From: Arachnopeziza araneosa
Lineage: Eukaryota > Ascomycota > Leotiomycetes > Helotiales > Arachnopezizaceae
Assembly: GCA_003988855.1 (NCBI GenBank)
Contig: QYAI01000170.1
Span: 1-64,000 of the forward strand
Direction: 5' to 3'
DNA: 64,000 nt
The notes beneath the pieces are model-generated. The model worked only from the letters and a program-made list of their open reading frames with translations. It had not been told where the DNA came from and did not search any database. Position 1 is the first letter of the stretch. Every line of letters begins with the position of its first letter. A program made the position numbers and the translations under genes. Below are positions 43,745-54,948 of the stretch, one piece after another.

Positions 43745-44263
43745 TCACCTCCAGAAGAACCTCTCTTGGTTTTCCATGTACTGTCTCACGCTCGTCCGCA
43801 ACTCGGCAACACTCCTTTCAGCAGAAGACAGACGATCTTTCACCTCGGCATTTTCCCTGAGCAGCCGATCCTCCTCCCAGAACAGCTCCCATTTCAAGTT
43901 GATCAACTCCCGCTGCTCCACGAGCAGCTCTGCGATTTTCCCCAACGCATCCGTCTTTTCCTGACGCAAATCATCCACGAGTTGTTTTAGGTGCGCAATC
44001 TGTGCTTTCTGCGCATCGTCGTCTCGTTGTAGTTGATTGATCGCGCTCGTCGGACGCCGGTTTCTGTGGAGTTCGTGGCTCAACTCAAGATTCAGGTTTG
44101 CTCTCAGTCTGACTTGCTCTTCGTAGTAATCAAGGGGTACCTGAGCGTACTGTAGGATTTCTTTACCTTCGTTGGTGATTGCTTCAAGGTCTGAGATTCG
44201 CTGCTGGACGACTGGGAGGGTGGTGTCGGTATGTTGTGATGAGGAGGGAGGCTGAGAAGACAT
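43745..44263 (-). CDS. Small coiled-coil protein, unknown function
   Basis: A 172-residue intron-less frame with a proper ATG at 44263. After a Ser/Gln-rich head come nearly continuous heptads (VVQQRISDLEAITNEGKEIL, QVRLRANLNLELSHELHRNR, AQIAHLKQLVDDLRQEKTDA, LGKIAELLVEQRELINLKWE, NAEVKDRLSSAERSVAELRT). No signal peptide or membrane segment. I do not recognise it; it may be a lineage-specific structural or scaffold protein. Confidence 0.65.
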   Translation of the reverse strand: MSSQPPSSSQHTDTTLPVVQQRISDLEAITNEGKEILQYAQVPLDYYEEQVRLRANLNLELSHELHRNRRPTSAINQLQRDDDAQKAQIAHLKQLVDDLRQEKTDALGKIAELLVEQRELINLKWELFWEEDRLLRENAEVKDRLSSAERSVAELRTSVRQYMENQERFFWR

Positions 44264-44846
44264 TTTTGTTAATGTTCAGTGTATGAATGTCAAGGCTGTA
44301 ATATTGGATGTATGGTAAACTGCAATGTTCGAATCTGGAGAATGCTTCTCTTCCAAGTCTACACGGATTGTTTTGTACGTCTACAAGTCTTTGTGAGTTT
44401 TCAAACCTTCGATTCAGGTCGCCTTGAAGGAGGCCTCTGAATTCAGAGCTGGAACTTCTTTCTTGAGTTTTAATTCTATCAAAAGAGTTCCTCTTCGGAG
44501 GGAGACATGGTGTGCTGAATCAAACCTTTGACCGATTCCCACTGTTGAAACGGAAGATTCTCAGACTTTTTGTCTGCCTTGAATCTCGATCAAGGATACA
44601 TTGTTTCCAACGGATTCCATTGTGGATTGAGAAATCACCACGATCCTCTTCTCTGATTCAAAGACGCACAGTGTACGGGAAGCAGAGATTCTCCAAACTC
44701 GCGGGTCAGAACTCTGTACAATTCTGCAGATCTCCTGAGCTCTAGCGCTATCCCTTCTTTTCTGTCCTCATCTGCTAAGATTCCTTGGCTGTAGAGGTCG
44801 CTCTCGCAAGGATGAAGAAATTCGATCCACGCCCGTTCATAACTAG

Positions 44847-45160
44847 AGCCAGAAACAAAAGGGTGTAGAGGATCGTGTTGTCATCACTTGCGTCTAGCAT
44901 AGAACCGGATTTCTGTAGGACACAAGTCCAGATCACTATTTTCGCTAAGGATACGAAGTTAATGTGGTGTACAAGCTAAGAGTTGTGGTTGCGATCTTCC
45001 CTCACTACCGGAGCAAGAAACGAGTTGGGTTAGAGGATTGTGACATCACATTTCTCTAGAGCAGGACCGGATTTCTGGAGGAAAAAATCCCGGTCATCAT
45101 TTGCACAGAGAACAGAGCTTAAAGCAGCGCAGGAATTGAGGTTTTGGTTTCCATTTCAAG
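44847..45160 (+). repeat. Degenerate tandem pair, period about 165 bp
   Basis: Copy 1 begins AGCCAGAAACAAAAGGGTGT at 44847 and copy 2 begins AGCAAGAAACGAGTTGGGTT at 45012. Both share, in order, TAGAGGAT, a TGTCATCAC/TGACATCAC word, a GACCGGATTTCTG/GAACCGGATTTCTG core, ATCCCGGTCATCA/GTCCAGATCACTA, and AAGTTAATG/GAGCTTAAAG. Identity is partial. I cannot assign it to a transposon family. Confidence 0.55.
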
Positions 45161-47054
45161 CAAGAAGCGAAAGAATTTCTACGTGGCATCCATTGCTTCT
45201 CCCTGATGCAGATAGTTTTACGTGAAATTCCAAGCTGCTCCCTGATGCATAGAATTATCCATTCTCGCATTAATCAGATCAAAGCTTCACTTTCATCGCG
45301 CAGGGTGGGATTCCACCGAGCGCTGGTCGTCGGGGAATCTGACGATGCTCCGATCTCTGCTCAGATGGTGAGGCGCTTCTCGTCCCAACCCGCTCGTCGA
45401 GATGGTAACGTGGCTTGGCAATTTAAATATAACTATCGAAAATGTCTTGTTTCGTCGACAGCGCCAGCTCGATGCGCGCTGGCATTTCCACCTGCGTCAC
45501 CTTGGAATGTCACTAATGGCGGCGTGACCGCTGGTTGCGCAGGCAGTGAGTGAGTGGCAGTGTGGAGGAGCCGGGCATTTGGAGATTGTTTGTCGCACGG
45601 CAACTGCACTGCAAGAACCAGGTTGAAGCACAGGTTGTTCGACGTTCACGGCGGTAGTTCTACAATGAAGATCTGTGTCTTCAACCTGTGATGTACGGGT
45701 GGAGTGCCAATCTACACTTGTGCGAAGAAGAAGAAGAAGATGGCTTCCCTGGATGCGCAACCTCACCCCACACGTTTAAGCTTTTAGGGATGAAATGGAG
45801 ATAGCAGGCCGTTGTCAGCAGCGCCTTCAGGCATGGCAGAGCAACGAGAGCATCTCGAACTTCAGGAGTAATAGCCGAAGCGAGATGGGGTTACGTTGGG
45901 CGGGTAGTTGCAGTCTCAGCAACCAGATGCCTTGTTTTGTTTGGCTTTGCAGTCGGCCAATAATGGCCATAACAAAGGCCCTTGGCTCTGATGACACGGG
46001 AGGACTGACTTCAAGATGGCTTGGCGTTCCCGTCGAAATCAGCTCCCCAAAGCGATCGGGAGAGGGATGTGGCAGGTCTGCTGGATACTGGCATCCGGAT
46101 AGGGGGCGTTGGCACTTGAATGCTGCCCTCTCCTGGTCGTCGGCGCTGCGTTGCTGGAAAGCCAACGACGGATCTCGCTCCCAAACTCCTTCTTTCTGCT
46201 CTTCGCTGCGGAGTGATGGAATGTCACTGTCTTCTTATATCTGGCAGGCTCGAGACTGCTCTTGGCAGTGGACATGAAATCTCGTACGATAGCCTGTGAG
46301 GATTCCGAGCACACGCGGACAGATGCCCCTTTTTAGCAGCCAAGAACGCTCGCTTCCTGGTGGCGTCCCCATACGACAGCGCTCAGCTCCAATAGCCTTA
46401 TCAATGGCGCGCCGCCACGTCCCAAAGGGGTGTCGCCACGCCGACATTCAGCAGGCCAACTCTCGAATGCCATTCGCATCCTCCAATTTCCCATCGAACG
46501 AGACCGCAATCATGCCCAACCCTCCCGCGGGTCGCTGAAATCTCCCAGAGCTGCGAAGCCCAGGTCTCGCGTCGTGAGTCAAGTCACACGACCGGCAGCA
46601 GTGTACCGATAGGGAGCCATCATCTCGCTCTCCCAGCGCTGCAGTACCTACCTTCAGTTGGCGTGTCACTCGGTCTCGCTATGTGACTGCACACACTGGC
46701 CATGGGCGAGAATGATGTAGCAGAGCTGGAAACGATAAGGAAAAACCGTCTGGTCATCGTGCTGACACAAGGCACTGGGCGCGTGCAGGGAGTCTATATT
46801 CAGCTCACAGGTTCCAGAACATTGGCCAAGTCGGGCAAAGTTTCCTTTTCACGCTCCCAAAACCAAGATTTCCTAGACGCTAGCCAACGCCGCCGATGAT
46901 ATGCTGACGACATTTCATTCTCGTTCGTCTCGAGGAGGACCAAAGGAGCGGCTGAGATGCTGAGCACAGAGCGCCCGACCGGGTACAATGTTCCACTGGG
47001 ATTCCTGCGCTGTTGTGCAGCCTGGAATCTGCAAGGGGCAAGGCACGGGAGGGT

Positions 47055-47114
47055 GACAGGCACAGGCACAGGCACAGGCACAGGTACAGGTACAGGTACA
47101 GGTACAGGCACAGG
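47055..47114 (+). repeat. Hexanucleotide (CACAGG/TACAGG)n array
   Basis: Ten consecutive hexamers: one GACAGG, four CACAGG, four TACAGG, one CACAGG. All six frames stay open across it, which creates long spurious frames on both strands (46957-47406 +, 46800-47264 -). Confidence 0.9.
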
Positions 47115-47645
47115 AACGTTCCGAACTCCAGTCCACCCAGTTGCTGGGCCCGATGAAAAACGCTGTACCTGCGGTAGTCCCTTTCCAAGTGGCCCAGACG
47201 GTCCTACGGCCATGTCGGTCATCCTCATTTGGATTTCGACTGGCAAGCGGGCCAAGCGCTTCAACGGCCCATGCCGCCTACTCTCGGTGGCTGCGATTCC
47301 TTGGAAGGAAATGATCAGACTCGATTTCTCTCGTCGGACATGGGCAGGGATAACTCGATGGTTCCTTGTACAAATGAAGATTGGCGTACCTGAGGCTGAC
47401 TCTTGATCATTTCATTTGACGGCCCTCGGAGGGAAAACTCGGTCAAGCTTTCTTAGTCCATGTTTGCATCCCGTGCAGAATGCTGGCTCCAAGGCATCTC
47501 TAGCTCGTGGCGTGGGATAGGAGATGAGGATTAAACTACCTTAACATGGCTTTCCTCTTGTCGCTTTGATCCTTACATCACATTCGTTTATCACTTTTGT
47601 CGACCTTCATTCTCTTGGCGTGTTAGTATTTTCCAGACTCACGCA

Positions 47646-50600
47646 ATGCGCTCGTTGTGGAGGAAGGCACTCGGTTTGGCAGTCTTGCCAGCCCTCGTAC
47701 ACAGTGCGACGACGGATATGACGCAGGATGCAGTATGTATGGGCATGCTTCATGGAATGTCAACTGACACTGGATAGGATCCATTACAGTCGGGATATCT
47801 CCCAAACCACAACATGGACCCGGCATCAGTCGCAAGTTCATTAGCCATCTCATGGAAGAACGCTTACAATACAAATGAAATGTTCTACGCGAAGCCGCTC
47901 GTTTGGACACCACCGAATGGTGCCCATGAATATGTTATTGTCGTTTCGAATCAGAATAATGTTCGAGTTCTTGACGGATTAACAGGAGCCATGATTACAC
48001 AAAGAACTTTACAGCCACCGTATCAATCATCCGACACTGATTGCGGAGATATCCCTAATACTGTTGGAATCACTGGTACACCAATCATCGATACGGCTAC
48101 CAATATTATGTATTTGTTCTCAAAAGGTAAAGTTCTAGTGCATCGGAGACATAAAAGCTAACATCGGACAGGATATATGAATGGGCAAGCAGGGCCCCAA
48201 GGTGTTGCTTTTGGAGAGTACAAGATGTACGCGCTGCAGCTTCCTGGCCTCACTGATGCAAATGGTTTCCCAGTCAGCGTCAATGGACCAGCTTCTAACG
48301 ACCCTGCTATCTATTTCAATGGTGGAACGGTTCTCAATCGACCTGGCCTTGCGATGGTTGGTAACTATGTCGTGGGTGGGTTTGGAGGTCATTGCGACAA
48401 TTGGAACTACACTGGAATGCTCGTGTCTGTTAGCAAGAACCCGGGAGTTGGAGTCACTAGCATTCAAGCAATGATGACACACATCGCCGGAAAATCAGAC
48501 CAATATGCCACCGAAGATGGTGGAAAGGCCGGCATCTGGCACAGCGGAATGGGACTCGTAGCCGACGTCGCAAATAGCAGAGTTTTCTTTGTCACCGGTA
48601 ATTCCAAGGGAGGTCCCGGTCAAAATGGTGGAGCACAGGGAGCTCCTGCCGCTGGGACTACTTATCTCAATACCCTAGAACAAGCTGCGTGCCACTTTGA
48701 CGTTAACCAGGGCTCAGGAGTACTTTCTCAAGCTGATTACTTTGAGTCTTATGCTTATGACAGTTTGAACGGAGGTGACAGAGATTTCGGCTCTTCTGGC
48801 ATTGCGCTGCTTGACTCAACAACTTTCAATGGAAATGGCGTCAACAGGATAGCTGTCGCCGGTGGGAAAGACGGTCGAGTGTATGTCTTGAATGCGGACA
48901 ATTTGGGAGGATTTGCTGGTGGAAACGCCGGTGGTGATAAGAATGTCATTCAAGTCATCTCTAATCCTACTGGTCTTTACGCTGGCGTGGGTAGTTATCC
49001 GTTGGAAGGTGGTTACATTTATATGAACCCGTCCGGAGACAGCCTCTACGCTTATTCCTTCAGCAATGCTGGTGGTGTTCCCAAGTTTACACAGGTTGGT
49101 AAGACAGCCAACACATTCGCTGCCGAGAGTGTTCCGACTGTCACGAGCAATAATGGGCAAGCGGGATCTGGAATCGTGAGGTTTGTCCACTAGGATTTTG
49201 TCCATGCTTACATTTTGCAGGTCTGGCTTGCCGACACAAACGTAGGCATTGTAGCCTTTAACGCGGTACCTGTCAACGGCGTCTTACAACAGATTACGCT
49301 CCCTACAACTGCCCAAACTGGAGGCGTGACTAAATATCAGCGTGCCACCTTTGGCAATGCCAGAATATACACAGTCAGAGGCTTGAGTGTCATTGGCTTA
49401 GGAGGTGGTGGGTCCGCTACAAGCCCTGCTTTGACTTGTACTCCTAATCCAATTGCCTTCGGGAATGTGAACACGGGATCGACATCTGTCATTAATCTCG
49501 TCTGCAAAGCCAACACTGCTATTACAAACCTCAAATGTTCCACTGTCAAGCCAACTTTCCAATGCCAATCTGGAGTTATCGCCGCAAATGTAGCGTCCGG
49601 AGCATCAGTCACTATCCCGATTACGTTCAACTTGACACAGGCTGCTGAGAATGCATATACTGCTGGCAATTACGGGACAATCCCAGGAGCTGAATCAGAC
49701 ACGGTTGACATAACGGCAACTGCTGGAGCTGGATTCACTGGTAGTGCCATGGTGCCTGTTTCAGGCACCGCTGTTGCTACAGGAGGATACTTGAAGATTA
49801 ATTTGATGACACTCTCTTTCGGTGGAGTTGCTGTCGGTTCCAGTGCAACGGCTACATTTGTTTTGTCGAACGGTGGACAGGGTACTCTCACGTTCAGTGG
49901 TTTTGACTGGTATGATTACTATGTTACTCCAACAACATACCACAATGTTACACAAACAGGGGCAGTCTCAACAGTAGGCAATGGTTACACCGCTACAAAC
50001 TTTCCTGCCGTCGGCCAGACTCTTGCAGCAGGCGCATCACTTACCGTCACTGTGAAGTTCACACCGACTGCAACTGGTGGATATGCCACTTATCTATATT
50101 TTTATAGCGACGGTGGAAGTACGGACATCTTGTTTCAGGGTAATGCTCAAACCGTAGTATCAAAGACTTCTACGACTGCCAAACCCACCTCGACAACTAG
50201 TAAGAGCTCATCAAAGANAAGTCTGACTTCATCAAAGACAAGTCTGACTTCATCAAAGACAAGTCTGACTTCATCAAAGACAAGTCTGACTTCATCAAAG
50301 ACAAGTCTGACTTCCTGACTTCATCAAAGATAAGTCTGACTTCATCAGTGAAGGTTTCTACAACCACTACCAAAGCAACAGTCACCACGACATCTATCAA
50401 GGCTACGGGAAGTCTCAACCCCAATGAGCCTTCTGCAGTTGGAACCTTTGACTATATCGGATGCTACCAAGACTTAGTCAACAATGTTAGAACACTTAGC
50501 TCACCCCAATTGAACGATCCTGCTATGACGCTCGAAGAGTGTGGTCAAAATTGTGCCGGTTATAATTTCTTCGGAACGACATATGGCACCGAGTGTTACT

Positions 50601-52914
50601 GTGGATATACACTCAATTCAACTCTTCGAGCTACAGAGTCTGACTGTAAGACTACATGCGGGGGAAATGCAGCTGAGATATGCGGTACCCGTAATCGACT
50701 TTCCATGTACCAGAACACTGTCTACAATTCGCCACCCCCAGCACCTTCACATGTCCCGGAAGCGCTTGGATACGTTTGGCAGGGATGCTACACCGAGGCG
50801 ACGAATGGAAGAGCATTGTCTTCCAAGAGCACCTCTGTCACAACGATGCCGATAACAGTTGAATCATGCCTTCAGTTCTGCAGCGGTTACACGTATGCTG
50901 GTCTGGAGTATGCACAAGAATGTTATTGTGGAAACACGATCAACGCCGGCTCAGTACTGACGACTACTTCGTCTTGTTCGATGGTATGCGAAGCAAATTC
51001 TTTAGAGTATTGTGGAGCAGGCTCGAGACTAGACATGTACATGTACAATCCAAAGGCAGCCTCGTCTATTTCTGCATCACTTTATTCTACGAGTACCGCT
51101 AAACCTACATCTACCAAAGCTGCTACATCTACGGTAAAAGCTTCTTCAACCGCATCATCCTGCCCAACTGCCACTGCCGTCACGCCCACAACGCACAGTT
51201 ACACTTGGAGTGTGGGTTGGGTAAGAGCTTCTCCAGATGGCTTTGCCCGACCGTTTGTTGGTATTAATGGTGCTTGGCCACTTCCAGCTATCACCATCAA
51301 CAAGGGAGATACTATTAGTATCACCGTCACCAATAACCTCGGCAACGAAACCACGGCGATACATTTCCACGGTATTTTCCAGCAGAACTCGACATACGCA
51401 GATGGGCCAGCAATGGTTACACAGTGCCCAATCCAGCCCGGAGGAACTTTCGTCTACACTTTCACAGTCAACCAACCTGGTACCTACTGGTATCATGCGC
51501 ATATTGGCGGACAGTATATCGACGGTTTCCGTGGTCCTCTGATTATTAACGATGTGAAAGCACCGTACTGTGTCGATGAAACAGTTGTCATGACTCTTTC
51601 TGATCTTTACCATATCCAAGCACCTCAACTGATCAACTATTATCAGTCTAGCGACAATGCTAATAACAACAACGGTGCAGAGCCAGTTCCAGACTCCATC
51701 CTGATCAACGAGGCTCAAAATGTCAAATTTACCATATTGCCTGGCAAGAAATACCTCTTCCGAATCATAAGCATGGCTGCCTTTGCTCCCATGTATCTTC
51801 AGTTTGATCAGCATAATATGACAATCGTCGAGGTTGACGGAGTTTACACTACCCCTGTCACTCAAAGCCAACTCTTCATTGCGCCAGCCCAAAGATATAG
51901 CGTCATCATACAGGCTAAGACAACCACGACCGCGAACTTTATTGTTCGTGCATCCATGAGCACCAGCATGTTCAATCCAGCTGTTATACCGTCGAACATC
52001 AACTACGATGTAAGTTGTCCCTCATGTTCAGCAACATGTACTAATGATATCTAGGTCACTGGTTGGCTTGTCTACAATACCGCTGTAGCTAATCCAGCTG
52101 CAAGCAGCTTCTCGTTGACTCCTCAACCATTTGACGACTCAATCTTTATCCCTGTTGATCAAATGGCAGCTCTTGATGAACCCAACAATGCCATTCAGAT
52201 GACTGTTGACTTTGGCCCCAACGCTAACAATCAATATCGTGGATACATCAATGGCATCTCTTATGTTCAACAGACTGTTCCAACACTGTATACTGTCCTT
52301 TCCGCACCGGCTTCTCAAGTCGACAATCCTGCCATCTATGGTACCTACTCTAACTCATTCGTCCTATCATATGGTCAGGTGGTGGAAATCGACATTACAA
52401 ATCACGACAGCAAAAGTCATCCATTCCATCTTCATGGACACAACTTCCAAGTCATCGATCGTTCACCGGGCGGTTCTCTCTTCCCCATCAACATTCCCAG
52501 CGGGGCTCCTATGCGCCGAGACACTTTCATGCTGATGGCAGAAGGTTATGCCGTGTTACGATTTGTTGCGAATAATCCTGGCGTGATGCTTTTCCATTGC
52601 CATATTGAATGGCATGTGGAGTCTGGCTTGACAGCTACCTTCATCGAAGCACCTGATCAATTGGTCGCATCGAAAGTGACCATCCCCGCAACACACAAGA
52701 GTGTGTGTGCAGCACAGGGCATTCCAACTGTTGGCAATGCGGCTGGTGTTACTAATGACTATACGAACACCACGAACGCACCTAGTGCACCAGCCGCTCA
52801 ACTTTGGGGGTAAGTTCATCAACATTCTTTTCATTAACAAATATGCTAATATTCACCAGTGCGTTGGTAAACCCACCCAATACACCCGCAGCTGCCTACC
52901 CACCCAACAAATAG
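47646..52914 (+). CDS. Giant secreted fusion: PQQ-type propeller + two ASH/Hydin-like domains + two WSC domains + multicopper oxidase
   Basis: Exons 47646-47732, 47778-48126, 48172-49175, 49221-52009, 52055-52809 and 52860-52914 would give about 1,680 residues. Order (approximate residues): signal peptide 1-21 (SLWRKALGLAVLPALVHS); PQQ/quinoprotein-like beta-propeller 30-545; two ASPM/SPD-2/Hydin-like Ig domains 550-665 (TPNPIAFGNVNTGSTSVINL) and 672-785 (LSFGGVAVGSSATATFVLSN); 21-bp-repeat Ser/Thr/Lys linker 810-860; WSC domains 895-982 and 1003-1094, each with eight Cys; Fet3/laccase-type multicopper oxidase 1145-1660. Copper motifs are complete: IHFHG, WYHAHIGGQ, HPFHLHGHNF and HCHIEWHVESGL (Leu in the axial position). 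The oxidase resembles ascomycete Fet3 ferroxidases but lacks their C-terminal membrane anchor. The frame breaks inside the repeat at 50313-50320, where 13 bases of a unit are missing and a base is unresolved nearby. No start or secretion signal follows the break, so one gene is favoured. Substrate is unknown. Confidence 0.85.
50208..50341 (+). repeat. In-frame 21-bp tandem repeat (SSKTSLT)n with unresolved base and partial unit
   Basis: Five units of TCATCAAAGACAAGTCTGACT (50208-50312, an N at 50218 in unit 1), then an 8-base partial unit TCCTGACT (50313-50320), then one variant unit with GATAAG (50321-50341). The partial unit lacks 13 bases and puts a TGA in frame at 50316. The array encodes the O-glycosylatable linker between the Hydin-like domains and the WSC domains. 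Confidence 0.9.
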
Positions 52915-53485
52915 GGCTTTTCCTCAAGCCCTGTAATAATTTCTAATCACCGTCCTGGCCGGGTATATGAGAGGGCTGGGGATTTCAGTCGCTTCCAAAA
53001 GTAACACTTGCATTACAAGAATGCCATTATCACGAACACACTCGTTCCCACCACTTTTTGAGAAGCGGCGAGGAGCGGAATCAAAAGGGAATAGTTGCGC
53101 GTTTTAGAAATATACAGACGCTCAACTTTGAGTTTATTTTTTGAGTGATACCCATGGATATTACTCAAGGCGTTATACCGAGTTCTAGATAGACGAGATA
53201 TACATATATACGGAAGGGCCAAGGCGGGTTAGACTAGTAGCGTAATTCAAATATACCCGTTTTTGTTGGTTGTTAACCTTCGCAACCCTTACTCTGTTCA
53301 TGTGCTCAGTCTCGCTTCTTCCTACTCTTTGCTCTCATGCCTCTGTAGTCCAAGTATACCACTTGGTAGTGATCCTTCAACCACGTAGATCCCATTCCTA
53401 ACCTCCTCGTAGTTGGCACTTTCCTCTACCTCACCCCCCCTAATCTCTTTAATCTCCTCCTATCGCCCTCCTCATTCCTCCCTGC
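52915..53485. other. 3' gap between the fusion oxidase and the Pro-rich gene
   Basis: 571 bases at convergent ends; the frame at 53013-53222 (-) is unsupported. A pyrimidine-rich tract begins near 53440. Confidence 0.5.
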
Positions 53486-54507
53486 TTATATCCATCCCTC
53501 CCTCCACCCCTCCTCCGCACCCCTTTTCCTTCCCTCTCTGACCGCTCCTTTCCCCCTCCTCTCCCCCTGCCCACCCTCCCTCCTCCCACCCCGAGGCCGA
53601 CTGTACCAGACATGCGTCCTATTCCTCCCTCCCTGCGCACTCCCCCCCCGCGCCGCGCTGCCGTCACCGAACCGCTCTAGGATCGCCTGGTGGCGCTGCA
53701 GCTGGCGGGCGGAGACGATGATGGGGTCGCTGTGCACTGTTAACCACCACGATTCCCCTCTCTCTGTCTCAAAACGCTGGGGAGATGAGTCGGGAGGGAT
53801 GGAGAGGGGAATGTACGGTACCTACCTGGCCGGTGAGTGGACGACCATGGGGACGAAGCAGTAGAAGAAATCGAGCTGGGGGGAAAAGCATCAGCCGGGT
53901 GGTTTTCTCGTCGTCGTCGTCGGGGTTTCGCGGGGGCGGAGGCTCGACTTACTAGATCTAGGTACTGTACCTCTCCCACGCATCCTCGCCGGTCGGCATC
54001 GACGGCGCGGTCCCACATGCTCCCGAGATCCGTCCTGCCCACCTGTCGCGTCACCGTCTCACAAAGTTTGTGGGCTGCCGTGGGGGAGAGCTCCTGTATC
54101 CGGGGCTGTGCACCGATGTGTGGTTGAGGTTGAGACTCCGGCGGCATGATGCGAGTCGGTCTGGGAATCTCCTCTGTCTCGTGCCGAGAGTCTGGGTCCG
54201 GTTTGTACGAATTCAGAGTTGGAGGCGAGGTTGGCGAGGCAGAGGTTGGTGGCGGGATGTTGTGGGATAGACTCGCTGGTGAAGGGAAGGCTTGTAAAGG
54301 TCGAGTCGTTGAAGGGCGGGTTTGTACGGGTTGGAGTTTAGGATGGGAAGGCTCTGGTGGTTGTGGTGACTGGAGGCGTGAAGAGCTGGCCTGAACTTGA
54401 GTTTGAGTTAGGCGTGGATGCCCACTACCATGAGGATGGTAGAAGCTATTGTTTGGGGTTGGAAGGCCGTCTGCCATGCCTCGGGATTTCTGTGTTGGAT
54501 CTGGCAT
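53486..54507 (-). CDS. Pro/Ser-rich protein with small conserved helical domain, unknown function
   Basis: Minus-strand exons 54507-53953, 53875-53826 and 53729-53486 with good splice sites (GTAAGT..CCCCCAG; GTAGGT..GCACAG) sum to 283 whole codons. The first ~125 residues are disordered and Pro/Ser/Gln-rich. Then comes a compact segment RIQELSPTAAHKLCETVTRQ, VGRTDLGSMWDRAVDADRRG, CVGEVQYLDLLDFFYCFVPM and, after exon 3 starts, SDPIIVSARQLQRHQAILER. The unspliced frame hides exons 2 and 3. The C-terminal 45 residues (RGGRREGGQGERRGKGAVRE type) come from a polypyrimidine tract on the other strand, so the true end may be at another intron. I do not recognise the family. Confidence 0.55.
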
Positions 54508-54948
54508 TTTAGTGTTAGTTTTCGCGAGAAGAGAGAGCTGTGTCTACACAAATATGTGAGTTGCAACAGGGAGTCGAAACGGCACTGTTTGAGAGAGTAG
54601 TGATAAAGAAGACCTGAGTAAAATCATTACAATTTAATCACTTTGGGGAGGAAAGTACTATGAATCATATCTCATTGACTAGCTAGTCGTTAAGCCACAA
54701 GGCAAAACCAACCTAGAAGGTTGAAAGCCGATCAACCAATGTAGAATACACAGCCATATCAGTAAGAACGAGCAGTACCCTCAGTGATTCCTCGTTTGAT
54801 ACAATTCGCAAATCCCAAAACCAGATCGATATCATTCATAGAAAGGAATCCTCGAAACCCACGATCGGTATTCTAGAGCAGTTACCAATCATAAATCGTC
54901 ACGCAGGCGGATCAGTAAAAGAGAGCCCAAGGAATATCAAAGAACCAT
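54508..54948. other. Gap between Pro-rich and C2H2 genes
   Basis: 441 bases: 5' flank of the Pro-rich gene and 3' flank of the C2H2 gene. Nothing supported. Confidence 0.5.

Larger units (their letters stand above)
44264..47645. other. Gene-free, repeat-bearing region upstream of the fusion oxidase
   Basis: About 3.4 kb with many overlapping short frames on both strands, none with a domain. It holds a ~165-bp degenerate tandem pair (44847-45160) and a hexanucleotide array (47055-47114). From about 45.3 kb on it looks richer in G+C than the AT-rich gaps elsewhere. The last 100 bases (CTTTGATCCTTACATCACATTC..) are the probable leader of the fusion gene. Confidence 0.5.

Noticed and set aside
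46800..47406. Long open frames on both strands over the CACAGG/TACAGG array
   Set aside because: The hexamer keeps all frames open; the flanks have no protein-like sequence.
50348..52054. A free-standing WSC-multicopper oxidase gene
   Set aside because: The frame opens at GTG inside a Ser/Thr linker, without signal peptide or promoter; the break is inside a tandem repeat with an unresolved base.
53449..53667. Arg/Gly-rich minus-strand protein at 53449-53667
   Set aside because: It is the translation of a polypyrimidine tract and overlaps the better supported third exon of the Pro-rich gene in another frame.
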